This document shows positions 10,839 to 22,400 of a stretch of 64,000 nt of DNA, one piece after another (the first letter of the stretch is position 1; each line of letters opens with the position of its first letter). The notes below the pieces were generated by a model. That model saw only the letters and a list, made by a program, of their open reading frames with translations, searched no databases and had not been told where the DNA came from. A program made the translations under genes and the position numbers. Origin of the DNA: Pseudomonas sp. KBW05 (GTDB lineage: Bacteria; Pseudomonadota; Gammaproteobacteria; Pseudomonadales; Pseudomonadaceae); the NCBI RefSeq assembly GCF_003852405.1, contig NZ_QAJM01000019.1, forward strand, positions 186,001 to 250,000. The letters run 5' to 3'.

Positions 10839-11111
10839 ATGCCCGCTCTGGAAATTGAAATCATCAACAAGCTGGGCTTGCATGCCCGGGCTTCTGCGAA
10901 GTTCGTCGGCGTCGCCGGGCAGTTCCCTTGCCAGATCCGTGCGGGGCGCACCCCGGAATCCATGGTCGATGGCAAAAGCATCATGGCCATGATGATGCTG
11001 GCCGCCGGCAAGGGCACCAGGATTCACCTGAAGACAGAGGGTGAGCAAGAGCAGGAAGCGATGGACGCCCTGGTGGCGCTGATCAACAACTTCTTTGATG
11101 AGGGTGAGTAA
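10839..11111 (+). CDS. ptsO: HPr-like phosphocarrier NPr (PtsO)
   Basis: A 90-residue phosphocarrier of the nitrogen PTS that passes phosphate from PtsP (EI-Ntr, not in this window) to PtsN. The active His15 lies in NKLGLHARA. The regulatory helix region around residue 46 (SMVDGKSIMAMMML) is conserved. It is the last gene of the rpoN cluster. Its stop codon lies inside a terminator-like hairpin. Confidence 0.95.
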   Translation: MPALEIEIINKLGLHARASAKFVGVAGQFPCQIRAGRTPESMVDGKSIMAMMMLAAGKGTRIHLKTEGEQEQEAMDALVALINNFFDEGE

Positions 11112-11122
11112 ACTCACCCTTT
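11101..11122 (+). terminator. Terminator hairpin spanning the ptsO stop codon
   Basis: AGGGTGAG pairs with CTCACCCT around a TAAA loop. The TAA stop of ptsO (11109-11111) lies in the loop, and only a short T-run follows. A second hairpin at 11128-11154 (GAAGTCG-CAA-CGACTTC core) overlaps the end of the convergent ZIP gene and may act on either strand. Confidence 0.5.
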
Positions 11123-11148
11123 GAGGCGGGCGTGAAGTCGCAACGACT

Positions 11149-12042
11149 TCAGCCCAATGCGGTATCCATCACCATCATCAAGCAAAAACCGATGCACAAC
11201 CCCAGGCTGGCAAGCTTTTCGTGACCGTTGCGCCGCGATTCGGGGATCACTTCATGAGTCACCACCAGCAACATCGCCCCGGCCGCCAACGCCAGCCCGA
11301 GTGGCAGCAGCACCTCTGCCAGGCTCACCAACCAGGCACACAGCACGGCGAATACCGGCTCGACCAAACCTGAAGCCGCACCGATCAGGAACGCCTTGAC
11401 CCGCGACATCCCTGCCCCGGCCAATACCAAGGCAATCACCAGACCTTCGGGTACATCCTGCAAGGCGATGCCCATGGCCAGGCTATCGGCATCAGGCATA
11501 CCGCCGCCTGCCGAAACCCCCACCGCCATGCCCTCCGGGATGTTATGGGCAATGATGGCAAACACGAACAGCCAGATACGCGGCGGTATCACCGGGTGAT
11601 CCGTTGTCCCCACCAACATTTCCGGGCTCGCGCCGGAGACCTTGCGATCAACCAGATACAGCCCGAACGCGCCCAGCATGATACCGAAGCTGATTAACCC
11701 ACTGGCGCCCCAGGGCGTGAGCCCCAGGCTTTCAGCAGCGGCGATCCCCGGCACGATCAGCGAAAAGGCTGTCGCCGCCAGCATCACCCCGGCACCAAAA
11801 CCCAACAATGTGTCGCTCAGCGCTACCGGCATCCGTCGTATGACCAATACGGGCACCGCGCCAAGCGCCGTGCCCAGTGCGCAAATCGATCCACCTTGCA
11901 GGGCGCGCAGAATGCGCGGCTCCAGGTTCAGCCAGTCCAGCCCATGGGCCACCAGCAATGCAGTACCTGCCAATAGCAGCAGCGAGCCAAACGCATAACG
12001 AAACATCCGCCCGCTGCTGATCGCCAGTGTTTCAATGCCCAT
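11149..12042 (-). CDS. ZIP-family divalent metal transporter
   Basis: A 297-residue ZIP (ZupT/GufA-like) inner-membrane transporter, probably importing Zn, Mn or Fe. About eight hydrophobic segments are visible. The two metal-pathway motifs are HNIPEGMAVGVSAG and LQDVPEGLVIALVL, with a third HEVIPE near the C-terminus. It starts 33 bases after sodA on the same strand, so it can be the last gene of the fagA-fumC-orfX-sodA operon. That placement suggests, by inference, a link to manganese supply for SodA. Substrate specificity cannot be read from sequence. Confidence 0.85.
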   Translation of the reverse strand: MGIETLAISSGRMFRYAFGSLLLLAGTALLVAHGLDWLNLEPRILRALQGGSICALGTALGAVPVLVIRRMPVALSDTLLGFGAGVMLAATAFSLIVPGIAAAESLGLTPWGASGLISFGIMLGAFGLYLVDRKVSGASPEMLVGTTDHPVIPPRIWLFVFAIIAHNIPEGMAVGVSAGGGMPDADSLAMGIALQDVPEGLVIALVLAGAGMSRVKAFLIGAASGLVEPVFAVLCAWLVSLAEVLLPLGLALAAGAMLLVVTHEVIPESRRNGHEKLASLGLCIGFCLMMVMDTALG

Positions 12043-12075
12043 AGTCGGCCTTAGATCTTGTTGTGGTGGTCAATG

Positions 12076-12687
12076 TCAGGCCAAGGCGGCCTGATAGCGT
12101 GCGGCGACTTCCGGCCAGTTGATAACGCTGTAGAAGGCGTTGATGTATTCCGGGCGACGGTTCTGATACCGCAGGTAGTAGGCGTGCTCCCAGACGTCCA
12201 GGCCGAGGATCGGCGTATTGCCATTCATCAGCGGGCTGTCCTGGTTACCGCTGCTTTCCACTACCAGGGTCTTTTGCGGGGTCACGCTGAGCCAGGCCCA
12301 ACCGCTGCCGAAACGGGTCAACGCAGCCTTGGTGAAGGCTTCCTTGAAGCTGTCGAAACCACCGACTTGCTCATCGATAGCCTTGGCCAGCGCGCCTTCA
12401 GGCTTGCCGCCACCTTTGGGCGACATCACCGCCCAGAACAGCGAATGGTTGGCATGGCCGCCACCTTGGTTGATCACGGCGGCCCGCAGTTTTTCCGGCA
12501 GCTGCTGCACGCTGGACACCAGTTTCTCGACCGGCCAGCCCGCGAATTCGGTGCCCTCGACAGCGGCGTTGAGGTTGTTGATATAGGTCTGGTGGTGCTT
12601 GGTGTAGTGAATCTCCATGGTTTGCGCATCGATGTGCGGTTCCAGGGCGTCGTAGGCGTAAGGCAAGGCAGGCAAGGTGTAGGACAT
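12076..12687 (-). CDS. sodA: Manganese superoxide dismutase SodA
   Basis: A 203-residue dismutase converting superoxide to peroxide and oxygen in the cytosol. Metal ligands lie in [19 protein letters not shown] and [18 protein letters not shown] together with NQDSP marks the Mn rather than Fe type. The start is [13 protein letters not shown] at 12687, one base after the orfX stop. Co-expression with iron-independent fumarase under Fur lets the cell keep both activities when iron is scarce; this is the known logic of the Pseudomonas fag operon. Confidence 0.96.
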   Translation of the reverse strand: MSYTLPALPYAYDALEPHIDAQTMEIHYTKHHQTYINNLNAAVEGTEFAGWPVEKLVSSVQQLPEKLRAAVINQGGGHANHSLFWAVMSPKGGGKPEGALAKAIDEQVGGFDSFKEAFTKAALTRFGSGWAWLSVTPQKTLVVESSGNQDSPLMNGNTPILGLDVWEHAYYLRYQNRRPEYINAFYSVINWPEVAARYQAALA

Positions 12688-12688
12688 T

Positions 12689-13132
12689 TCAATGTGCTCC
12701 GTAATAAGGACTGTTGCGAGTCGACGCATCCTGTTGCGCCGCGGTACCACCCAGCAGGCGATGGGTACGCGGGTACTCGCCGTGATCGCTGATGAAGTTC
12801 AACAGTTCGACATAGGTCTTGCTGCTCTGGCGCAGCGCCGCCTCACGCAATTGCGGGGTCAGGCGCGGGTCCTGCATGGCTTGCAGCAGGCGCTGATGGA
12901 TAGCGCAGAGGTATTCCGCGCTTTCCTCCGGCTGGTTCAGGCGCAGATGCAGGTCCGCCAGGTTGTGATGGGAAATGACGCAAGCCGCCACTGCTTCGTC
13001 GGCATCCGCCCAGCGTTCGAACAGCACTTGGGCCAGGGCCAGGGCTTGCAAATAGGCCTCGCGAGCATCAACCAGTTCGCCCGCCATAAAGCAGCGATTG
13101 GCCCGTTCGATCGTGCGTTTCCAGTGCTCCAT
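12689..13132 (-). CDS. Conserved OrfX protein of the fumC-sodA operon
   Basis: A 147-residue cytosolic protein of unknown function that sits between fumC and sodA in pseudomonads. It is mostly helical with TPR-like spacing ([19 protein letters not shown], then a second helix pair with [14 protein letters not shown]), which suggests a protein-interaction scaffold. No catalytic motif or signal peptide is visible. Its stop ends one base before the sodA ATG, and fumC follows the same pattern upstream, so it is iron-regulated with the operon by inference. Confidence 0.8.
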   Translation of the reverse strand: MEHWKRTIERANRCFMAGELVDAREAYLQALALAQVLFERWADADEAVAACVISHHNLADLHLRLNQPEESAEYLCAIHQRLLQAMQDPRLTPQLREAALRQSSKTYVELLNFISDHGEYPRTHRLLGGTAAQQDASTRNSPYYGAH

Positions 13133-13159
13133 GGTGAGCCTCCAAAGCAGGGTCGGTGA

Positions 13160-14528
<1,369 letters not shown>

Positions 14529-14536
<8 letters not shown>

Positions 14537-14924
14537 CGTTAGATCCTTGCACCAGGTCAGAAACAGAAATCGAGGGCAGCAATTCGCAGGTCGCCAATCG
14601 CCACGCAAAGCTCTGCCAACGCTTGAGGCGGCAGGCACAGTGAGAGAGTTTTTCCAGGTCACGCAGGGGGCGCCAGGCCTGGTCCAGGCACATGGAGCGC
14701 CAATGCCAGGGCAATGCGATATCGCTGGCGGTATCGAGCAGCAGACGGAATGAGGTTTCAGCGATCGTCCACGGATGGGTCGCGGTGCAGCACGCCAGGT
14801 AGCGACCCTCATTGAGGTAATGCTCGATCAGGCGCGGCTCGTTGGGGTTGAGGCCGCAGCGAATCTGGCGACTCATCCAGCGCCAGCTCTCCAGGTAAGG
14901 ATCCTCATGCAGGACTGAACTCAT
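14529..14924 (-). CDS. fagA: Fur-associated protein FagA
   Basis: A 131-residue protein of unknown function, first gene of the iron-starvation operon fagA-fumC-orfX-sodA. It has no signal peptide or membrane segment and is Trp- and Cys-rich (ESWRWMSRQIRCG, CCTATHPWT, ALPWHWRSMC). Clustered Cys and Trp/His residues could bind a metal or cluster, but that is only inference. I start at 14924 (MSSVLHEDPY); an ATG three codons earlier is possible. A Fur-like box lies immediately upstream. Confidence 0.8.
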
Positions 14925-14940
14925 GATCCACACTCATCCG

Positions 14941-14976
14941 GTAATGATATTTATTATTAAATGATATTGAGAATCA
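14941..14976 (-). promoter_or_regulatory. Fur box upstream of fagA
   Basis: AT-rich overlapping repeats resembling Fur 7-1-7 sites: AATGATATTGAGAATC at 14960-14975 and GTAATGATATTTATTATT at 14941-14958. They lie 17-52 bases before the fagA start in an otherwise GC-rich context. Iron-loaded Fur would repress the whole fag operon here. Confidence 0.75.
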
Positions 14977-15016
14977 AAACAAGAGTGACCGATTAATCTG
15001 CCTGCAACGCGGCCAC

Positions 15017-15056
15017 AAAAAAAGGCGCGCCATCGTTGAGATGGCGCGCCTTTTTT
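15017..15056 (-). terminator. Strong terminator after pmbA
   Basis: A perfect 10-bp stem GGCGCGCCAT/ATGGCGCGCC with a 7-base loop, flanked by A7 on one side and T6 on the other. It can act on both strands; on the minus strand it ends pmbA transcription just before the fagA promoter. Confidence 0.9.
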
Positions 15057-15075
15057 AGGTGAAGCGTCGGAAGGA

Positions 15076-16422
15076 TCAGCTGCCGGCGACCGTCATCCGC
15101 TCGATCAGCACCGAGCCTGTGCGAATGTTGCTGCGCAGTTCCAGATCGTTACCGACCGCGACAATTTGCTTGAACATGTCGCGCATGTTGCCGGCGATGG
15201 TGACTTCCTGGACGGCGAACTGGATCTCTCCGTTTTCCACCCAGAAACCCGCCGCACCCCGGGAGTAATCACCGGTCACCATGTTCAGGCCATGGCCCAT
15301 CAACTCCGTCACCAGCAGGCCACGCCCCATGCGACGCAACAACGCTGCCTGGTCTTCATCACCATGGGTGACGAACAGGTTGTGCACACCACCGGAGTTG
15401 GCCGTGCTTGGCAGGCCGAGCTTGCGGCCGGAGTACGTCCCCAGCACATAGGACACCAACTCGCCGTTTTCGACGAACGGTTTGGCATAGGTCGCCAGGC
15501 CATCGCCGTCAAACGCCGAGCTACCCATGGCGCGCATCAAGTGTGGACGCTCATCGAGGGTCAGCCACTCCGGGAACAGCTTTTGCCCGATTGCGCCCTC
15601 AAGGAACGACGACTTGCGGTACAGGTTGCCGCCGGAAATCGCGCTGAGGAAACTACCGAACAAACCACCGGCCAACTCCGCCGAAAACAGCACCGGCACT
15701 TCGCATGTTGGCACCGGGCGGGCGCCCAAGCGGCTGGCGGCACGTTGCGCGGCACGCTGGCCAATGCTGACCGGGTCCGCCAGCAACTCGCCCTGGCGGC
15801 TTACGTCGTACCAGTAGTCGCGCTGCATCTGGCCGTTGGCTTCAGCGATCATCACGCAGCTCAAGCTATGGCGGGTGGACGCATAACCGCCGATAAAACC
15901 ATGGCTGTTGCCATACACACGGCAACCTTGATGCGTGCTCAACGTGGTGCCATCCGCGTTCTTGATGCGGGCATCAGCGTCAAACGCAGCTGCTTCACAG
16001 ATCAAGGCCTTCTCGATGGCCTGCTCTGGGGTGATGTCCCATTCATGGAACAGGTCGAAGTCTTTCAAATCCTTGGCCATCAGCGCCTTGTCGGCCAAGC
16101 CCGAGCTTTCATCCTCGGAGGTGTGCTGGGCAATCGCCAACGCGGCGGCGACGGTCTCGCGAATCGCTTCCGGGCCGCTGGCCGAAGTGCTGGCCGAGCC
16201 CTTGCGATGCCCCACATACAGGGTGATGCCAAAACCCTGGTCACGGTTGAACTCAACGGTTTCCACTTCGCGCTGGCGTACCGACGTCGACAGCCCCTGC
16301 TCCAGCGACACCGCCACTTCACAGGCACTGGCCCCCTGGCGCTTGGCCTCGGCAAGGATCTGCTCGACTTGTTCCTGCAGTGCCGGTAACGCTTGCGGAC
16401 CGACGCTTTGGGCTGCACTCAT
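15076..16422 (-). CDS. pmbA: Metalloprotease-complex subunit PmbA (TldE)
   Basis: A 448-residue non-catalytic partner of TldD. The TldD/TldE heterodimer degrades or trims modified peptides, for example in microcin B17 maturation and CcdA turnover in E. coli. The PmbA/TldA-type fold is visible in EFNRDQGFGITLYVGHRKGSA at the N-terminus and TGDYSRGAAGFWVENGEI near the C-terminus. The HExxxH site present in TldD is absent, as expected. I chose ATG 16422 because GGAG is seven bases upstream; a GTG at 16434 overlaps that site. tldD lies nearby beyond darP. Confidence 0.94.
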   Translation of the reverse strand: MSAAQSVGPQALPALQEQVEQILAEAKRQGASACEVAVSLEQGLSTSVRQREVETVEFNRDQGFGITLYVGHRKGSASTSASGPEAIRETVAAALAIAQHTSEDESSGLADKALMAKDLKDFDLFHEWDITPEQAIEKALICEAAAFDADARIKNADGTTLSTHQGCRVYGNSHGFIGGYASTRHSLSCVMIAEANGQMQRDYWYDVSRQGELLADPVSIGQRAAQRAASRLGARPVPTCEVPVLFSAELAGGLFGSFLSAISGGNLYRKSSFLEGAIGQKLFPEWLTLDERPHLMRAMGSSAFDGDGLATYAKPFVENGELVSYVLGTYSGRKLGLPSTANSGGVHNLFVTHGDEDQAALLRRMGRGLLVTELMGHGLNMVTGDYSRGAAGFWVENGEIQFAVQEVTIAGNMRDMFKQIVAVGNDLELRSNIRTGSVLIERMTVAGS

Positions 16423-16530
16423 GGTTTTCTCCACTCAAATTCTGCTTTCGGTTAAGGCCATCGAGCGACCGGGCCGGACAAGCGGCCCCCGACTGGTTAT
16501 CATGGCGGCGTTTCTTTGCGGACTGCCACC

Positions 16531-17052
16531 ATGGTTGATTCTTACGACGACTCCCTCGATGGGGAGAAAAGCAAAACCCAGGTCAAACGTGAGCTGCATG
16601 CTCTGGTTGACCTTGGCGAGCGCCTTACAACGCTCAAGAAAGACTTGATTGCAAAACTGCCCCTGACCGACGAAATGCGCCGGGCGCTTGCGGATGCACC
16701 CAAGCACACCGCGAATATCGCGCGTAAACGGCACATTATGTTTATCGGCAAGCTGATGCGCGATCAGGACACTGACGCCATTCTGGCCCTGCTCGATCAA
16801 ACCGATGCCTCCACTCGCCAGTACAACGAACGCTTCCATAACCTGGAACGTTGGCGTGACCGCCTGATCGCGGGCGATGACGCCGTGCTGGAGAAATTCG
16901 TGCTGGACTACCCGGACGCGGACCGCCAGCAATTGCGCTCCCTGATCCGCCAGGCCCAGCATGAGCAGGCGCATAACAAGGCGCCGGCCACCAGCCGTAA
17001 AATCTTCAAGTACATCCGTGAGCTGGACGAGACTCAACGCGGTCTGCGCTGA
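16531..17052 (+). CDS. darP: Ribosome biogenesis factor DarP (YjgA, DUF615)
   Basis: A 173-residue cytosolic protein that associates with late 50S precursors and aids maturation of the peptidyl-transferase centre (established in E. coli). It is highly charged and helical: [43 protein letters not shown] and the C-terminal [14 protein letters not shown] start at [11 protein letters not shown]; five extra upstream codons are open but not conserved. It sits alone on the plus strand between pmbA and tldD, divergent from pmbA. Confidence 0.93.
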   Translation: MVDSYDDSLDGEKSKTQVKRELHALVDLGERLTTLKKDLIAKLPLTDEMRRALADAPKHTANIARKRHIMFIGKLMRDQDTDAILALLDQTDASTRQYNERFHNLERWRDRLIAGDDAVLEKFVLDYPDADRQQLRSLIRQAQHEQAHNKAPATSRKIFKYIRELDETQRGLR

Positions 17053-17062
17053 TCCTCTTCCC

Positions 17063-17085
17063 CGGGTGGCGATCTTCGCCACCCG
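17063..17085. terminator. Hairpin between convergent darP and tldD
   Basis: A perfect 10-bp stem CGGGTGGCGA/TCGCCACCCG with a 3-base loop, placed 10 bases after darP and 14 before the tldD end. No clear T-run follows on either strand, so intrinsic termination would be weak. Confidence 0.45.
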
Positions 17086-17099
17086 AAGCTCCACCTTTC

Positions 17100-18542
17100 C
17101 TACGAGCCCGTGCCACCCACGGTGATCGCATCAATTTTCAGCGTTGGCTGGCCGACACCTACCGGCACCGACTGCCCATCCTTGCCGCATGTGCCCACGC
17201 CGCTGTCCAGCGACAGGTCGTTACCGACCATCGACACCTTGCTCATGGCTTCCGGCCCGTTACCAATCAACGTTGCCCCTTTGACCGGCGCGGTAATCTT
17301 GCCGTCTTCGATCAGGTACGCCTCGCTGGTGGAGAACACGAACTTGCCGCTGGTGATGTCCACCTGGCCGCCGCCGAGGTTGGCGCAGTAGATACCGCGT
17401 TTTACCGAGGCGATGATCTCCGCCGGGTCGCTTTCGCCGGCGAGCATGTAGGTGTTGGTCATGCGTGGCATCGGCAGGTGCGCGTAGGACTCGCGACGAC
17501 CATTACCGGTACGTGCCACGCCCATCAGGCGGGCGTTGAGCTTGTCTTGCATATAGCCCTTGAGCACGCCGTTTTCGATCAGCGTGGTGCACTCGGTCGG
17601 CGTACCTTCATCGTCAACGCTCAGCGAGCCACGACGGCCAGCCAACGTGCCGTCATCGACAATGGTGCACAGCTTGGACGCAACCATCTCGCCCATGCGC
17701 CCGCTGTAGGCGGAACTGCCCTTGCGGTTGAAGTCGCCTTCCAGACCATGGCCCACGGCTTCGTGCAGCAGTACACCGGACCAACCCGAGCCCAATACCA
17801 CCGGCAACGTACCGGCCGGTGCTGGAATGGCCTCCAGGTTGACCAAGGCCTGGCGCAGCGCTTCACGGGCATAACCCATGGCGCGGTCATCACTGAGGAA
17901 ATAACGGTAGTCGGTACGCCCGCCGCCGCCATGCCCGCCGCGCTCACGGCGGCCATTCTGCTCGACGATCACACTGACATTGAAGCGCACCAGCGGCCGT
18001 ACATCCGCCGCCAGGCTGCCGTCGGTGGAGGCCACCAGGATGCGCTCCCACACACCGGCCATGCTCACGGTGACTTGCTGGATACGCGGATCAAGGGCGC
18101 GGGTAGCCGCGTCGACACGCTTGAGCAGCTCGACTTTTTCCGCACGGCTGATCACTTCCAGCGGGTTATCCGGCCCATACAACTGCGCCACGTCCTGGGT
18201 GGTAAACGCTTGCACCGTGCCGTTCTGGCCTGCACGGGAGATAGAACGTGCCGCACGCGCCGCCAGGCCCAGGGCTTCCAGCGTGATGGCATTGCTGTAG
18301 GCAAAACCGGTTTTTTCACCGGATTGCGCGCGCACGCCTACACCCTGATCCAGGTTGAAGCTGCCTTCCTTGACGATGCCGTCTTCGAGGGCCCAGGACT
18401 CGGAAATCTGCCCTTGGAAATACAGGTCGGCCGCGTCGATACCCGGCCCGGCCAGATCGCCTAGCACGGTTTGCAAGCTTTCGATGGTCACGCCACCGGG
18501 TGCCAGGAGGTGTTCACTGACTGAGGACAACAACTCGCTCAT
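17100..18542 (-). CDS. tldD: Metalloprotease TldD
   Basis: The 480-residue catalytic subunit of the TldD/TldE zinc protease. The metal motif is [11 protein letters not shown] (HExxxH), preceded by a glycine-rich strand ([15 protein letters not shown]). The C-terminal Cys in the [19 protein letters not shown]-type loop is typical of the family. I start at [13 protein letters not shown] (18542); the frame stays open further but runs into the next gene. It is 16 bases downstream of the nitrilase-family gene, in the conserved yhdP-nit-tldD order. Confidence 0.95.
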   Translation of the reverse strand: MSELLSSVSEHLLAPGGVTIESLQTVLGDLAGPGIDAADLYFQGQISESWALEDGIVKEGSFNLDQGVGVRAQSGEKTGFAYSNAITLEALGLAARAARSISRAGQNGTVQAFTTQDVAQLYGPDNPLEVISRAEKVELLKRVDAATRALDPRIQQVTVSMAGVWERILVASTDGSLAADVRPLVRFNVSVIVEQNGRRERGGHGGGGRTDYRYFLSDDRAMGYAREALRQALVNLEAIPAPAGTLPVVLGSGWSGVLLHEAVGHGLEGDFNRKGSSAYSGRMGEMVASKLCTIVDDGTLAGRRGSLSVDDEGTPTECTTLIENGVLKGYMQDKLNARLMGVARTGNGRRESYAHLPMPRMTNTYMLAGESDPAEIIASVKRGIYCANLGGGQVDITSGKFVFSTSEAYLIEDGKITAPVKGATLIGNGPEAMSKVSMVGNDLSLDSGVGTCGKDGQSVPVGVGQPTLKIDAITVGGTGS

Positions 18543-18558
18543 AGGTTTGGCCTTAAAT

Positions 18559-19407
18559 TCATCGTTCCGAAGCAGGCCGCTGTGCGCCCTGCGAGAAAAA
18601 GCGCCGATGGTTGACCACCGGCATGCGCGCCCGTATCGACGCTTGTTCACTGCTGTCGCGTTCGGCCAACAACACCGCTTCGCCTTGGTCCTGTTGTGCC
18701 AGCACGCGCCCCCACGGGTCGACAATCGCCGCGTGACCATGGGTTTCCCGCGGCCCTGGGTGCACGCCACCCTGGGCCGCCGCCAGCAGGTAACACTGGG
18801 TTTCGATGGCGCGTGCGCGAATCAGCACGTCCCAATGCGCGGCGCCGGTCACCGCCGTAAAGGCCGACGGCGCAGTAATCAATTCAGCCCCCGCCGCCCG
18901 CAATTCACTGTACAGCTCGGGAAAGCGCAGGTCGTAACACACGGTCAGGCCCAAGCGCCCCACCGGCGTATCTGCCACCACCACGTTGCTCCCGAAAGCA
19001 TAGTCGTCGGATTCGCGATAACGACCGCGCGCATCGGCAACATCCACATCGAACAGGTGCAGCTTGTCGTAACGAGCAACGATTTCGCCCCGGTCATCGA
19101 CCAGCAGCGAGCAGGCGTTGGACTTGGCGTTCGGCTGATCCTTGGGCGGCAACGGCAAGGTGCCGGCCACTATCCATAAGGTGAGGTCGCGGGCGGTCTG
19201 TTTCAACCACGGCAGGATCGGCCCTTCGCCCAACGCCTCCGCGCGGCCGATATCGGCCACGTCACGGCGGCCCATGGCGGCGAAATTTTCCGGCAGCACG
19301 GCCAGCTTTGCACCGCCTGCCGCCGCCTGTTCCAGCAGGCGCCGGGCCTGGGCCAGATTGGCCAGCACATCGCTCTGGCTGACCATTTGAATTACCGCAA
19401 AGGACAT
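18559..19407 (-). CDS. Carbon-nitrogen hydrolase (Nit1-like amidase)
   Basis: A 282-residue nitrilase-superfamily protein. The catalytic triad is visible: Glu in LPENFA, Lys in [10 protein letters not shown], Cys in [14 protein letters not shown]. The branch resembles Nit1/deaminated glutathione amidase rather than true nitrilases, so a repair role (hydrolysing deaminated glutathione) is likely but inferred. The length is normal for the family. It starts 48 bases after yhdP ends and is probably co-transcribed with yhdP and tldD. Confidence 0.88.
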   Translation of the reverse strand: MSFAVIQMVSQSDVLANLAQARRLLEQAAAGGAKLAVLPENFAAMGRRDVADIGRAEALGEGPILPWLKQTARDLTLWIVAGTLPLPPKDQPNAKSNACSLLVDDRGEIVARYDKLHLFDVDVADARGRYRESDDYAFGSNVVVADTPVGRLGLTVCYDLRFPELYSELRAAGAELITAPSAFTAVTGAAHWDVLIRARAIETQCYLLAAAQGGVHPGPRETHGHAAIVDPWGRVLAQQDQGEAVLLAERDSSEQASIRARMPVVNHRRFFSQGAQRPASER

Positions 19408-19455
19408 GGGCCGACTCTCCGTAATGGGCGTGCGGCCATGCTACTCCACAGCCTC

Positions 19456-22400
19456 TCAGTTTGGCTTTTCAAATGGCTTGTCGAAGGTGATTTTCGGGTC
19501 CTTCCAGGGCCCTTCCACTTTGTATTGCACGCTGGCAAACCGCGACACACGGTCACCGATCAGCTTGTCGATCAGGAACAACGCACCGCCAATGGCCGGC
19601 GCGCCCACGATCAGCGCGGCAATCGGCAAGTTGTTGGTGACCGGCAACGTCACCAGCAGCTTGGCGTCGACACGGTCAGCCACCAGGTCCAGGGTGCCGT
19701 TAAGTTCCAGGTTGGTCGATGGCCCGGTCATGGTGATCGGCTCACGGGTGACAAATACGCCGTTACTCGCGGCCAACAAGCCTTTGACCCGGTCGTAGCT
19801 CAAGCCCTTGCCGAGCAAGTCGGAAAAGTCCAGGCGCAGCCGGCGCCCGATGGAGTTGAAGTTGAGCAGGCCAAACACACGCAGCGCCTGCGCACCGCCT
19901 TCCACTTCAACAAACTGGCCGCTGCGGAATGTCGCATCCAGGCTGCCGGAGAAACGTTTAGGCCCCACATAAGCCGGCGAACCCGGCCAGCGGCCGTCCA
20001 CGTCCAGATGGAAGTCCTTGCTCGTCACGGTCGGCGCATAACCCCAGCCTTTGAGCACATCGCCGATATTCTTGCCGTCCAGGCGCCCCTTGTACCAACT
20101 GCTGCTGGTCCCGGGTGCGCCTTCCCAGCCGCCGTCGCCCTTGAGCTGCATGCCCTTGAGGCCCAGGTCCAGGTTATTGAAGGTCAGGCCCTTGGTCGTC
20201 GGGCGGATCTTCAGCGACCAGGCGCCGATCAGGTCCGGGCCCTGGAACAGTTGATCAATGGCGATATCCAGCGCGGGAATGTCCTTGGGATCGATGTTGG
20301 CCAAGGGGTCCGGCGCGTTTTCGTCGGCCTGGACGCTCGGGTCCACCGCCGGCAACTTCACGTACTGCAGGTTGATCGCAATCGGCGCGGCCTTGGCGTC
20401 CGGCAGGTTGACGCTGCCCTTGGCCTGCTGGCTGTCGAGCTGCAAGGCCCAGGCGGCGGGCTTGCGGTCCAGCTGCAGTTTGACCTGGTCGAACTGGGTG
20501 CCGAAACCGGTCAGCTTGCCGACCTTGAAATCGGCGCCACTGAGCAACTGCTTGGCGCTACCGCCGGGGTCATTGCCGGCATAACGGTCTACGAGTTTTT
20601 TCCACGGATCGATGTCGAGTTCCGACAAGACCCCGCGAATACGCAAGCCTTTGACCGTAGGCAGCAGCGCATCGCCATCACCGAGGAACAACTCGCCACG
20701 GCCTTCGTTGAACTTGTCTGGCGGCGCGGCAAAGGTGAAATTCGCCAACTCGCCATAATCGAACCAGTAGCGCCGCTCGTTACCCTGCAGGGTCATGCGG
20801 AACACGCTGTCACGCCCCTGGCTGGCCGGCATGCCGAAAGGCGCCGGCAAATCCACCGCCACGCCCTTGAGGTTGGAGCTGACCATCAGTTGGCTGTCGG
20901 CCCCATCCAGGTTCAGTTGCAACTGGTAGGGAATGTCGCCGGACACTGGCAACGGCTGGCTGACTTTCAACCAGTCCATCAGCCGCTTGACCGTGACTTG
21001 GCCCTTGGCAGTCACGCGTGTGCTGATATTGCCCGCCTTGCCGTCGGCAAAGATCTGCGCGGTGATGGGCCGATCAAATGCCTGGGCCGTGATGTTCTGG
21101 CCGCTGAGGCCCTTGGCACTGTCGAAACGGAAATCGCCCTTGAGCTGGGTCAGGTCCAGTGTGGGCTCGGCCAGTTGCAGGCGTGCCTTGTCGGTCTTGA
21201 AGTCCACCACGATTTTCGGCTCGGTACCCTTGGCCAGCGGCACATCCAGGTCCAGGCTGCCTTGCAGGTCGCCCTCGCCCTTCCAGCCGGCAAAGGTTGC
21301 AGCCGTACCAATCGGCGCTTCCTGGAGGATCTTCAGGCCATCACCCAAGCCTCCGGCGAAACCACCGGTGAGCAATAGATGGCTGTCCTTGCCAGCGGGC
21401 GCATGGGGAATATTGACGTAGATATCCTTGACCTTGGTGTCGAGCAACTGCCCCTTGCTGGCGAGGATGCGCACGCCGCTTTCCTCGACAAACACCTCAC
21501 CCTTGACCTTGCTCACATGGGGCCAGCCGGGCTGGAACGCCAGCTCGGCGTCATGCACCTTGAAGAACAGGCTGATATTGCGCGAGGCCGGCAGCGCGTC
21601 GTGGTTCAGCGAGCCTTGGTATTGGAAGAAACCCTCGTCAACCGCGCCCTTGAGAATCGCCGTACGCAGCCATTCATCCAGCGCCGGGCTCAACACCGCA
21701 GGCAGGTATTTGGGGGTGAAGCGCCCATCACCATCGACCATGCCGACCCGCAGGTCCATGTAGTCTTCCTGGCTGTGGTCGAAATGCAGGCGGATCAGGA
21801 AGTCGGCAGCGACCTTGCCTTCTTCGCCCAGCACCTTGATATACGGCGCGATCAGGGTGAAGCCTTCTTTATCCAGCTTCCACGTCAGGCGTGCGTTGGC
21901 CTGGATGTACTGCCAGGGCTTGGCGAAGATCGGATCTAGGTGCAGGGAGAAGTCCTTGCTGTCCATGCGCAATTCGCCATGGCCAAGGTCACCGCTGATG
22001 CTGCCGGAAATGTTACGGGCAGCCGGCGCACCGAAGTAGGCGTCAAAACCGACCCGCTCCAGGTTGGCGGCAAAACTGACTTTTTGATCCGTGGTGTCCT
22101 GGGGGCGGAAGTCCACCAGTACATTGCGCAGCAGACCCGTGGCTTTCAAGTGTTCGATGGTTTTGGCAAAACCCTCCGGCAACGGTGCCAGGGCATTCAA
22201 CAGCGGTGTGATGGGAGTCAGGTCCAGGCGGTCAGCCTGGAGTTTCCAGGTTTCCTGCTCCTTGTCGGTAGCCAGGCTCTGCTGCAATTGCAGGCGTGAT
22301 TCCCAGCGGGTCTCCCCGAGGTTCATCGCCAGCGAATCGAACACCACCTTGAGGCCCGTATCACTGCGTTGCAGGTAGGCGTTGAGCGCAAGGTTTTCAA

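Noticed and set aside
14537-14812. A longer N-terminus for fumC
   Set aside because: The extra 92 codons are fagA read in another frame and show no fumarase similarity; MSNTRIERDSMG is the usual start.
19387-21378. A 663-codon open frame on the plus strand
   Set aside because: It lies antisense inside yhdP. The high third-position G+C of the real gene leaves opposite frames open; no family pattern, start site or Shine-Dalgarno supports it.
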